The notes beneath the pieces are model-generated. The model made no database searches. It saw nothing but the letters and a program-made list of their open reading frames with translations, and was not told the DNA's origin. From assembly GCA_945902745.1 (NCBI GenBank), contig CAMDNE010000001.1:62001-126000 (forward strand): a stretch of DNA of 64,000 nucleotides. Direction: 5' to 3'. This document shows, one piece after another, positions 9,399 to 17,837 of this stretch (positions are counted from its first letter, which is position 1; each line of letters begins with the position of its first letter). The position numbers and the translations under genes are program-made. The DNA comes from Chitinophaga pinensis. GTDB lineage: Bacteria > Bacteroidota > Bacteroidia > Flavobacteriales_D > Crocinitomicaceae.

Positions 9399-10310
9399 TT
9401 ACAATGTTCCTAAATAACGCTCCTCAAGTTCCTTTGTCCATTCCGTGTTGTGAATATTTCTCAAGGTCCTTATGAAGTCGTCTAGGTGTCTTGGGTAAAA
9501 GCCTGTTAGTTCTTCATTTTCAGAATTAAGATGTTTGATATATTCGTTAATGCCGTTTTGGCAATGAGTATTTTCTTTAGGGAAGAGGAATACAAAAAAG
9601 CCTTCATCATAATCTTTGAGATGTGCAATCGATAGTAAATGGTCACGCCAAATTTGAGAAAGAGGCACTTGTTTTACATTTTCTAATGCATTTGGTTTGA
9701 AATATTTGTCTGTTGTTAATCGCGTGTATTCTTTTTGATGCTTATTAAAAGTATTATTTGCATTTTCTTTTGATTCTTCTCTTAAACTTTCCGAATATTT
9801 AACTTCTATTCCTATAAATCCTTTCTTGTTGTTGTTCGTATATTCAACAAAAACGTCAAATGCGGATCGGTCTCCAGTATATTCAATGTTTTGTCGTCCA
9901 GCAGAATATTCAAACCTAATTGAAGTAACTTTCTCAATTCTCGTTGGAAAAAGATTTTGGAAAAAGGTTGTAGCCAGCTCTAAGTCATAATGCAGTTCGC
10001 CAAACAAATTAAAGCACAAAGGCTGAGATGATAGTAAATTATTCCAAATTCTCGGTTCACTAATCATTGCACCGTCCTTTTTGGCGTTTGCCACAGCAAT
10101 TGTTATGAGTTCTTTAATATTGTCTGTTAAATAATTTGCTTTGCTCGTTTTAGCAAATTCTATTTCTAAAAAGTTGCCAAGTTTTAATTCAGGATAACCT
10201 TTTTTGTCACGCCACTTACTTTGAAGCAGTCGGGCAAAAGCAGCATAGTCTGTATCCAAAGTGTAGTGGACATTGAATTTTATTTGCTCTTCTTTACTAG
10301 GACGAGTCAT
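9399..10310 (-). CDS. Putative restriction endonuclease-like protein (PGN_0703-like PD-(D/E)XK)
   Basis: 303 aa; GDRSAFDVFVEYTNNNKKGFIGIEVKYSESLRE gives D-x(n)-E-V-K active-site pattern; 5 bp spacing to the next ORF. Confidence 0.55.
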   Translation of the reverse strand: MTRPSKEEQIKFNVHYTLDTDYAAFARLLQSKWRDKKGYPELKLGNFLEIEFAKTSKANYLTDNIKELITIAVANAKKDGAMISEPRIWNNLLSSQPLCFNLFGELHYDLELATTFFQNLFPTRIEKVTSIRFEYSAGRQNIEYTGDRSAFDVFVEYTNNNKKGFIGIEVKYSESLREESKENANNTFNKHQKEYTRLTTDKYFKPNALENVKQVPLSQIWRDHLLSIAHLKDYDEGFFVFLFPKENTHCQNGINEYIKHLNSENEELTGFYPRHLDDFIRTLRNIHNTEWTKELEERYLGTL

Positions 10311-10327
10311 TGTGTGTTTTTATTTTT

Positions 10328-10416
10328 TGAGTTCAATCTACCAAGAATCTTATTGGTTTGCAACGGGTTTGTTAAAAGGAAGTGCATTTTGTTGAAAAAA
10401 CGGGAGTTATTAACTA
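10328..10416 (+). repeat. Dispersed ~90-bp intergenic repeat, copy C2
   Basis: gagttcaatctaccaagaatcttattggtttgcaacgggtttgttaaaaggaagtgcattttgttgaaaaaacgggagtt. Confidence 0.85.
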
Positions 10417-10508
10417 AAAACAAACTTGAAGCGGAAAGGATTTTTGTCTATCCTAAAAAACACCACGTATTTCAATCTTTTCCAATTTTTCGAATCGATT
10501 GAGATTTC

Positions 10509-11069
10509 TCATAACATGTTTTTTCTTTTCTTGTCAACGAACTTTTCAATTTGATTTAACTTTTCAAAATCCCATTTTTTGATTTTTCGCTTTGAACGAA
10601 ATAAAGTCTTAGGTATTGGTCGTGGGGCTTCGCACTGTCTACAAGGCATGAAGTCTTGTCTTTTGATTATTTCCAACGTCATAGACTCATTTCTTACGGC
10701 TTCTACGATTTCGTAATACAGCAAGGGCCTACATTTAATGCGATTTTGAGGGTCACAATAATAACATCTTCGCAGCACAAATAGGTTTGATTGCATGATC
10801 CGACTTGAAGTTTCGACGTTACTTGAAACAATGAATACACGGTGGTCTTTACTTGTATCTGAACCGTAAAAAGTGGTGTCAATTTTTACCTGAAAGAGTG
10901 AGAGGTCTTTGTAGTTAGATGTGTATTTTATCTTGGTTGGAGTGCCCTGAACAATTAAACTCTCGAAACAATTACACTGATAAGTGTGCTTGTTTAATAA
11001 CGTGTCGTAACGCAATTGAGCCGAAACGATATTTGGGATAAGAAAGAATAGAAACAAATATATTTTCAT
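10509..11069 (-). CDS. Hypothetical secreted protein
   Basis: 186 aa with signal peptide MKIYLFLFFLIPNIVSAQ. Confidence 0.5.
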   Translation of the reverse strand: MKIYLFLFFLIPNIVSAQLRYDTLLNKHTYQCNCFESLIVQGTPTKIKYTSNYKDLSLFQVKIDTTFYGSDTSKDHRVFIVSSNVETSSRIMQSNLFVLRRCYYCDPQNRIKCRPLLYYEIVEAVRNESMTLEIIKRQDFMPCRQCEAPRPIPKTLFRSKRKIKKWDFEKLNQIEKFVDKKRKNML

Positions 11070-11166
11070 TGGGGAAACTTAAAATTTAAAATTCATTCCT
11101 TTTTATGGTTTGTTTATTTGAGTTTCATTAATACAAATATCAATTAATAATATCAAACCAACTAAT

Positions 11167-11179
11167 GTCCCTTAGGGAC
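11167..11179 (+). repeat. Isolated REP-like palindrome
   Basis: gtcccttagggac. Confidence 0.7.
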
Positions 11180-11235
11180 GGATGTTCTAACAAATTGTTT
11201 TTTGGAAATGAAAATTAACCCCACAATTTTGTATA

Positions 11236-11299
11236 GTCCCTACGGGACACTATCGCAAATGATAAATCATTTGCTAGAGCTATGCAGTCCCTACGGGAC
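11236..11299 (+). repeat. REPIN-like element 1 (two REP palindromes around a central hairpin)
   Basis: gtccctacgggac-actatc-gcaaatgataaatcatttgc-tagagctatgca-gtccctacgggac. Confidence 0.85.
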
Positions 11300-11740
11300 A
11301 TTTGTTGAAAACAAACGATTGATTCGAAAAGACAAAATAAACGCACCTAATTTTGTGCAGTCCCTGCGGGACAGATTTTAAAAACAAACGGTTGATTCGA
11401 AAAGACAAAATATTCGACCCGAAATTTTGTGCAGTCCCTACGGGACAGATGTTGAAAACAAACGGTTGATTCGAAAAGACAAAATATACGACCCAAATTT
11501 TATGTGTTCAATTTGGGACAGATGTTCAAAACAAACGGTTGATTCGAAAAGACAAAATATTCGACCCGAAATTTTGTGCAGTCCCTACGGGACAGATGTT
11601 GAAAACAAACGATTGATTCGAAAAGACAAAATATACGACCCAAATTTTATGTGGTCAATTTGGGACAGATGCTCAAAACAAACTGTTGATTCGAAAAGAC
11701 AAAATATTCGACCCAAATTTTTTGCAGTCCCTACGGGACA
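11287..11740 (+). repeat. ~73-bp tandem repeat array, 7 palindrome positions
   Basis: REP-like box positions at 11287, 11360, 11434, ~11506, 11581, ~11654, 11727; unit gtccctacgggacagatgttgaaaacaaacggttgattcgaaaagacaaaatattcgacccgaaattttgtgca. Confidence 0.9.
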
Positions 11741-11837
11741 GATATTGAAACAAATTGTTTTTCGAAATTCATTAAAAGCGATGTGCCAATTACGAAAAAT
11801 ACAAATGTAAATTAGTGCTTTCCAAATAAAAAATAAT

Positions 11838-11903
11838 GTCCCGTAGGGACTGCATCGCTCTAGCAAATGTCAATTTGCGTATATTTTTTTGTCCCGTAGG
11901 GAC
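11838..11903 (-). repeat. REPIN-like element 2 (opposite orientation)
   Basis: gtcccgtagggac-tgcatcgctctagcaaatgtcaatttgcgtatattttttt-gtcccgtagggac. Confidence 0.85.
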
Positions 11904-11963
11904 TATACCATTCAACAATGCAGGTAAACATTAAATGTTTCAATAATGCCATTCGGTAAAAAA

Positions 11964-12425
11964 TCACATCAATTCGTGGAATACATATTTTTCATTATAA
12001 TCAATCTCAAATTTTTCTAGAAATGCGATATATTCATCATGAAATGATGTTTTTTTATGATGAATTTCTTGGTTGTCAATGTAATTTACAATTTTAGTAA
12101 GTTGTGATTGACCATAAGAAAAAGCACCATAACCTTCTTGCCATTCAAATTTCCTTCTGGTAAAATTATTTTCATTTATCCATTTAGATGAATTTTGTTT
12201 TACTGCTTTCATCAATTCTGAAAATGATTGAACAGGTTTGTATCCAACTAAAATGTGGATATGATCTTCAACCCCATTTATTGCAATAAGTTTATGTCCC
12301 AAACCATTAACAGTTCCTGTAATATATTTGTAAAGTTGATCTTTCCAATATTTTTCTATGACACCATTTCTGTATTTCACGGTAAATACAAATTGAATAT
12401 AAATTTGTGTGTAGGTATTTGGCAT
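11964..12425 (-). mobile_element. IS200-like Y1 (HUH) transposase, RAYT type (REP-associated tyrosine transposase)
   Basis: 153 aa CDS; HUH motif HIHILVGY, catalytic-Tyr helix IVNYIDNQEIHHKK, YTQIYIQFVFTVKYR N-terminus; flanked by REP-like palindromes. Confidence 0.85.
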
Positions 12426-12534
12426 AAAATGTATGAATGTGTTTAAATGTTAACTACCTGAAGATACGACTATTATTTTTTCAAACCAAACAGATAATTC
12501 GAAATGATAAAATAAATAATCCGAATTTTGTGCA

Positions 12535-12598
12535 GTCCCTACGGGACATTATCGCAAATGATAAATCATTTGCTAGAGCTATGCAGTCCCTACGGGAC
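12535..12598 (+). repeat. REPIN-like element 3
   Basis: gtccctacgggac-attatcgcaaatgataaatcatttgctagagctatgca-gtccctacgggac, nearly identical to 11236-11299. Confidence 0.9.
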
Positions 12599-12706
12599 AG
12601 ATGTTCATAGCAAATAGATAATTCGAAATGACAGAATAAACACCCTGAATTTTGGGTAGCCCCAAAAGGACAGATGTTTAAAACAATTTGTTTTCCGAAA
12701 TTCATT

Positions 12707-12785
12707 AAAAACAAGTTCAATCTAGGAAGAATCTTTAACGTACGCAACGGGTTGGGGGGAGAAAGGTGTTTTGTTTGAACACATG
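12707..12785 (+). repeat. Dispersed intergenic repeat, copy C3 (diverged)
   Basis: aaaacaagttcaatctaggaagaatctttaacgtacgcaacgggttggggggagaaaggtg. Confidence 0.75.
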
Positions 12786-12826
12786 AAGCTTCCAAGAAAT
12801 CTACTGTTGAAAGACAGGGGATTTTT

Positions 12827-13795
12827 TTAGATGAATTTATACATTGTATTACTTTTATCACCTTCTTTTTCAAATAGCCCAAGTGCTATTCCTAATTTCA
12901 AATCACGACTTGCTGTTGCGGTAGAAATTTCTTGAAAAACGGACATGTACGCTTTTCTATTAAAGGGTACTTTGTTTGTTTCTGAAAAATAAGTCAACCG
13001 ATCTTCAGAATTCATGACTTTCGCATTGAAATCGAGCAAAGTGGCTAATGATTCATCAATAACATTTAGCATATATTCGATGAATGGAGTCGAATTTCCA
13101 GAATTATCACTTTGCGCAAGAGCCGTGTAATAGGCTTGTTGTGTTTTATGGATCACGTTTTCAAAAGGTATAAATTCAAAGACCGGATATTGCTTCATCA
13201 GAATCAATGTTTGCCATAATCTTCCCATTCTGCCATTGCCATCGATGAAAGGATGAATGAATTCCATTTCATAATGAAAAACACAACTTTTAATCAATTG
13301 AATTTCCGAAGAAGACTTTAAATAGGCAAATAGGTCATTCATCAAAAATGGAACATTATGCGCTGGTGGAGCCATGTGGGCAAGTTTTTCTCCAGCAACA
13401 ATACCAACGCCTCTTTTGCGAAATTTACCATTGTCAACAACGAGTCCGTTCATGAGTGTTTCATGAGCAGATAAAAAGGATTTTACTGACTCAGGATTGA
13501 AATTATGAAGCTGATTATACACCTTTATGGCATTCAACACTTCATTGACATCTTTCTCCGGCCCGATAACACGTTTGTTTTCAATGATTGCAGTAATCTG
13601 TTCTTCTGAAAGGGTATTTCCCTCAATGCTTAAGGAAGCATGAATTGTTTTTATCGTGTTTTCTTTTCTGAGTTTAAGGGACGGTTTATCGAGGTATTTT
13701 GCATTGACCTGACCAATCTTTTCCGAAATGGATGCAACTAAACGGAGTATTTCAGAAGTGATTTGATACGGCGGATTCATAACTGATACTATCAT
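12827..13795 (-). CDS. Fic family protein with N-terminal inhibitory helix (true start may be 13781)
   Basis: Fic core HPFIDGNGRMGRLW and inhibitory-type SLSIEGN motif; internal ATG (MNPPYQITSEIL) at 13781. Confidence 0.92.
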   Translation of the reverse strand: MIVSVMNPPYQITSEILRLVASISEKIGQVNAKYLDKPSLKLRKENTIKTIHASLSIEGNTLSEEQITAIIENKRVIGPEKDVNEVLNAIKVYNQLHNFNPESVKSFLSAHETLMNGLVVDNGKFRKRGVGIVAGEKLAHMAPPAHNVPFLMNDLFAYLKSSSEIQLIKSCVFHYEMEFIHPFIDGNGRMGRLWQTLILMKQYPVFEFIPFENVIHKTQQAYYTALAQSDNSGNSTPFIEYMLNVIDESLATLLDFNAKVMNSEDRLTYFSETNKVPFNRKAYMSVFQEISTATASRDLKLGIALGLFEKEGDKSNTMYKFI

Positions 13796-13810
13796 TTGAT
13801 ACTATCAAAT
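13785..13810. promoter_or_regulatory. Two tandem operator-like palindromes upstream of the fic gene
   Basis: TGATACTATCA at 13785-13795 and 13798-13808, the latter extended to TTTGATACTATCAAA (13796-13810). Confidence 0.55.
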
Positions 13811-13829
13811 ATAAACTTTTTTATTGAAT

Positions 13830-13870
13830 GGTGTGTTTAAAAGGAAGTACTTTTTGTTTATAAAAGAGGT
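13830..13870 (+). repeat. Partial dispersed repeat, copy C4 (right half only)
   Basis: gtgtttaaaaggaagtactttttgtttataaaagagg matches the right half of C1/C2. Confidence 0.6.
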
Positions 13871-13908
13871 GGTATTTCCTTCCTATTCAAATAACCATTT
13901 ATAGTTTC

Positions 13909-14577
13909 TCATTTTAAATGAAAGGCCAAACCGACTTGTCCTGTTACGATACTTGTCCAGTTCTTACTTGCAAGTCCTTTTGTTTGGTTGATAACTGCTT
14001 CTGAATAAGGCGAGAACAAATAGGGGGTGTATCCGCACATAACATACGGCGATAAATAAGCCTTGTTTTTTAACTTAAAATAGTAGCCACATTTCACATT
14101 AATTTCCCCTCCAATTCCAAAAGCTTTTGAGTGCGTTTCATCGTAAATAAAAGGAGCTTCATTTAATCTTCTAAAAACCCCTGAACTTGTAACCGAAAGC
14201 ATAAAATCGGTATAAAGCCCTTTCAGCTTTTCACTGTTTTCATAGTGGAGCACATAACCCATGTTTATGAAATGAAGGTTGATGAGATTGATTGAATTTT
14301 CATTTTCTGCCAAACTTCTGAAATAAGAATAAGATAGATTCAAACCCTGTTTTAGGTTTTTTGTAGATTTAAAGATGTACGAAATTGACGTATTCAACCC
14401 GTGCATAAGAAGTGGTTGCTTTTCAATTAAATCCGGACGACTAAAATTGTACGTCTGAATGGCTTTATCCCATTGATTGGAATACAAGTATTTATATCCT
14501 ACATCTACTTTAACTTCTTGACCAGTTGCATGGAAGAACGCCAACATAAAAACAACACTTGCGGTTATATTTTTCAT
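13909..14577 (-). CDS. Hypothetical secreted/outer-membrane protein
   Basis: 222 aa with signal peptide; alternating beta-like pattern and a late TGQVGLAFHLK strand. Confidence 0.5.
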   Translation of the reverse strand: MKNITASVVFMLAFFHATGQEVKVDVGYKYLYSNQWDKAIQTYNFSRPDLIEKQPLLMHGLNTSISYIFKSTKNLKQGLNLSYSYFRSLAENENSINLINLHFINMGYVLHYENSEKLKGLYTDFMLSVTSSGVFRRLNEAPFIYDETHSKAFGIGGEINVKCGYYFKLKNKAYLSPYVMCGYTPYLFSPYSEAVINQTKGLASKNWTSIVTGQVGLAFHLK

Positions 14578-15959
14578 CCTTTAATGTCTTTTAAAAGATT
14601 CCCAACTTCTCTATATCCAGATTCCACCGCACCAAACACAGTTTGATGGTGACCGTTCACATTCATTGCTTCACCTGCGAAATAGATTTTTTTATCAACT
14701 GGCATTGCCGCAATATTTCGGGCATCACCCATTCCGATCGTACTGTAGGAATAGGCACCTTTTGTAAACGGTTTCGTTGTCCAATTCTCAACATGAGAAG
14801 AAACAAATGATGCGGAGGCTTGTCCATTGTACATGGCATCTAATTCTTGAAGCAAGGCATTTGTAATCGCAACATCACTTCCTAAAGCGGTCAAATAATC
14901 AGCTTGATCGCCCATTATAAAGGCCAATAAAATAGTATCGGACTGAATTTTCCCAATACTATCATCTGCATAGGCAGCGCAAATAGCACCACCGATAATG
15001 TTTTGGTCAAAGAATTTAGTGGTGAATTTCAAAAATACTTTCATGCCAGCACCCATTCCAATCTTCGAAAATGCGGTCGTTTTTTCTTCAGGCAAAGCAG
15101 GTAAAAATTGAATATCGGTTGATTTTAAGATCGATATTGGAACCGTAATGATTACTTTATTTGCCGTATACGTGTTGTTATTACTATCTGTTATCACAAT
15201 GTCATCTTGCGAATAGTCAATTTTACTAACAATGGTATTTAACGAAATTTTGTCTTTTACATGCGTTGCGATTTGCTTGTCGATGAAATCAAAATAGGTT
15301 TCTTCAAATTTGAAATCTTCATCTCCAGAAACCCAGTTTTGTTCTTCTTGAACTTTCCAATAGGCAGAAATAAGCGACGCTGATGCTCCAGAATCTCCTG
15401 CAATATTTTCTACGATGTTTTTGTATTCATCTCCAAAACCTTGAGCGATTGCATAATCTTTAAAAGATACATCTGGAACGTTTTCCTCATTTGTAAATAC
15501 GGCGTTGAGATCTTTTGGCAGCATTGAAACAAGTTGATTGTTGAACCAATATTTCTCTTCACTGTCATCTAACGTAATTTTTGTCCCTGACTTGTTGATT
15601 AAATCACCCAAGATGTTGTTTTGGCCATGTAACCATTGAGCTCCGAGATCAATAGGGAACGCTGCAAAACCATCTAAACGACCTAAACGTCCGCCATAGT
15701 TCGTATTCGCTTCTAAGATTTGAAAAGCAATTCCACGAGATTTTAAGATATAAGCGGCATACAATCCTGCTGCGCCAGCTCCAATAATAAGGACCTTGCC
15801 GTCATAGTTAATGTCTTCAAACAAGGTTTCTTTTCTACAAGAAGTGAAAAAAGTGGAAGGAATTAATAACCCTCCAAGTGAAAGTAAGCTTGTTTGCTTT
15901 AAAAATTTTCTTCTATCCATTTTACTTGTTAAAAAAAGCGATAACCAAACCCGTTTCAT
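14574..15959 (-). CDS. Flavin-dependent amine oxidase (FAD/NAD(P)-binding)
   Basis: GKVLIIGAGAAGLYAAYILKSRGIAFQILEANTNYGGRLG dinucleotide fold and C-terminal KKIYFAGEAMN..HQTVFGAVESGYR; signal MDRRKFLKQTSLLSLGGLLIPSTFFTSC. Confidence 0.92.
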   Translation of the reverse strand: MKRVWLSLFLTSKMDRRKFLKQTSLLSLGGLLIPSTFFTSCRKETLFEDINYDGKVLIIGAGAAGLYAAYILKSRGIAFQILEANTNYGGRLGRLDGFAAFPIDLGAQWLHGQNNILGDLINKSGTKITLDDSEEKYWFNNQLVSMLPKDLNAVFTNEENVPDVSFKDYAIAQGFGDEYKNIVENIAGDSGASASLISAYWKVQEEQNWVSGDEDFKFEETYFDFIDKQIATHVKDKISLNTIVSKIDYSQDDIVITDSNNNTYTANKVIITVPISILKSTDIQFLPALPEEKTTAFSKIGMGAGMKVFLKFTTKFFDQNIIGGAICAAYADDSIGKIQSDTILLAFIMGDQADYLTALGSDVAITNALLQELDAMYNGQASASFVSSHVENWTTKPFTKGAYSYSTIGMGDARNIAAMPVDKKIYFAGEAMNVNGHHQTVFGAVESGYREVGNLLKDIKG

Positions 15960-15983
15960 TACCGTGTTAAAGAGGTTATATCT

Positions 15984-16060
15984 AAAAACGAGTTCAATCT
16001 AGGAATAATCTTTAATTTACGCAATGGGTTTGGATGAGAAAGTGGATAATGTTTGGGAAA
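15984..16060 (+). repeat. Dispersed intergenic repeat, copy C5 (diverged)
   Basis: aaaaacgagttcaatctaggaataatctttaatttacgcaatgggtttgg. Confidence 0.75.
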
Positions 16061-16093
16061 ACAAATGCCAATTAATAATATCAAACCAATAAT

Positions 16094-16159
16094 GTCCTAT
16101 CGGACCAAATATCTCTAGCAAATTTCAATTTGCGTATTTTTTTTTTTTCCCGTAGGGAC
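16094..16159 (-). repeat. REPIN-like element 4 (degenerate left arm)
   Basis: gtcctatcggac...ctctagcaaatttcaatttgcgtattttttttttt-cccgtagggac. Confidence 0.7.
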
Positions 16160-16343
16160 TATACAATCCAACATTAAAACGCACCGCGAAGTTTTGTATC
16201 GTCCCAAAGGGATAATAGTGCAAATGAAAAATTATTTGGTAGAGATTTAATTTCTCAATTACCGCCTGATTGACTGGAAAATGTTTGTTCCTAAATGAAT
16301 AATTTTTTATGTAGTTGATATTTAGCATATATAATCCTTTGCC

Positions 16344-17042
16344 TCAACAAATCAACATCAACCTTACCTGTCCATTTGTTTCTACTGGTGCACGATGAAC
16401 ACAAGGTAAAACCTTACTCTCAGGATGGTCAATAGCTAAACGCCAAATGTGACCAAGACCTAAGTTGACAGGAATAGCGTTAGGTTTTACTTGATAATGT
16501 AAGTCAAAGAAAAATTCACTTAAAAAGGCTTCAAATCCTTCGTCTTCTGCTCCGTAGAGTTTTTGAAGTTCGTGCCGAATTTCGGGAATGAGAATTTTTT
16601 GATCTGCTTGTGAGTTGGGAATAAGTTCACTTGCATCGCCATAATACGTGCATAAAAAGGTATCAGTTGGAATAGGGGAGCGGTCTACATGATAAGAATA
16701 AACATCGGTTGGAAAAAACGGAAACGCATCATCTCGTTCATAGTATTTGATCAAATTAAGGATTGGAGAAGCACCATGATCCTTCAATAATTGCAAATCG
16801 CTTATTAGAATTTCACGTGCAAGATTTCCCTGTTCACTCAACTGAAGTGCACGAAGTTCCTGTTCACTCAGTTCTATCATGTTCCCGTCAAAGTCAATCT
16901 TTTTTACAATCTCAGAGAAATCACCAATTAATTCACGGGTCCAACACAATGCATTATTCTCTCCGATAAAAGGAATGGAAACAAGGTCCTGAAAATTTGA
17001 GACGGTTTGAATATGGTTTTCGGAAAGTGAAACAGTGTTCAT
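16344..17042 (-). CDS. DUF1826-like hypothetical protein
   Basis: 232 aa ending ..LGHIWRLAIDHPESKVLPCVHRAPVETNGQVRLMLIC; family name from memory. Confidence 0.5.
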   Translation of the reverse strand: MNTVSLSENHIQTVSNFQDLVSIPFIGENNALCWTRELIGDFSEIVKKIDFDGNMIELSEQELRALQLSEQGNLAREILISDLQLLKDHGASPILNLIKYYERDDAFPFFPTDVYSYHVDRSPIPTDTFLCTYYGDASELIPNSQADQKILIPEIRHELQKLYGAEDEGFEAFLSEFFFDLHYQVKPNAIPVNLGLGHIWRLAIDHPESKVLPCVHRAPVETNGQVRLMLIC

Positions 17043-17231
17043 AAGGATAAAAGTAGGAAATCATTTGAAGTAAATAGAACTCAATTTTCACTGCCTTTTT
17101 TGTTAATGTCTTTTTTTATAGCGTTCAAGGCCTTTTTAGTGTTCGAATAGTGAGATGCTTGAAAGTTTTAGGGGATATAAATTTTCTTCACCTTTTCCAT
17201 TTGAGGGATAATGAGCGGTTAAAGGTTCCGT

Positions 17232-17687
17232 TTATTTTTCCTGCATCGGGATGATAGAAAATGGTTTTGTCATTAAAATTGAGTTTGGAATAGTGATAAT
17301 TTCGCCTTCTTTTGTTTTGAGATGAACAAAGAAATAGTTTAGTTCAGTCACCTCTCCTTCAAATGGACAATCTTTATCCATTATTTTTATGGTGTCTCCT
17401 AATTTAACAGGATGATTAAAGAACAATAAAATACTTGAGGTGATATTTGAAAGTAAAGACCATTGAGCAAAAAAGGCGATTCCCAATGCAGTAAGAATCG
17501 TACTAGCGAAAAGGGCAATTTCATTTTGATTTAACCCCCAAATGGCAGCTATCAAAATTAGTGCAGTCAAAGAGGTGAAAAGATGTACTGCTTTAATAAT
17601 TATCTTTCGTCTAGCTCTTTGAAGTTGAGTGTTTTTTAAAACATTGTTTATAATTGTATTGATAATGAAAAATGCAAGAACATACAA
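17232..17687 (-). CDS. Small MscS-family mechanosensitive channel
   Basis: TILTALGIAFFAQWSLLSNITSSILLFFNHPVKLGDTIKI matches the MscS pore helix/beta domain. Confidence 0.8.
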   Translation of the reverse strand: MYVLAFFIINTIINNVLKNTQLQRARRKIIIKAVHLFTSLTALILIAAIWGLNQNEIALFASTILTALGIAFFAQWSLLSNITSSILLFFNHPVKLGDTIKIMDKDCPFEGEVTELNYFFVHLKTKEGEIITIPNSILMTKPFSIIPMQEK

Positions 17688-17837
17688 AATAAGTACGACT
17701 GCTGTTTCAAATATTTACGCCTTGTGTACACCCATTTTTTATCGTTTTTTATAAAACATGTTACTTGCCTTTTTTGTTTAATTTTTTAAGGCACTTAAAA
17801 CTGATTTCTTGAAGAAAAGTTTTTATTTTCAATCAAC

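Noticed and set aside
11236-11760. CRISPR-like array
   Set aside because: Whole ~73-bp units are conserved with no variable spacers and no cas genes nearby; the short box is a REP palindrome. The 37.9-kb array is rejected as CRISPR for the same reasons.
11427-11810. 127-aa ORF MCSPYGTDVENKRLIRKDKIYDPNF...
   Set aside because: An internally repeated peptide produced by two ~73-bp repeat units (about 49 codons) read through; no protein-like features, so explained by the tandem array. The antisense ORF 11585-11866 is rejected for the same reason.
12481-12882. 133-aa minus-strand ORF
   Set aside because: Runs through REPIN 3 and repeat C3 and overlaps the 3' end of fic in another frame; repeat-derived.
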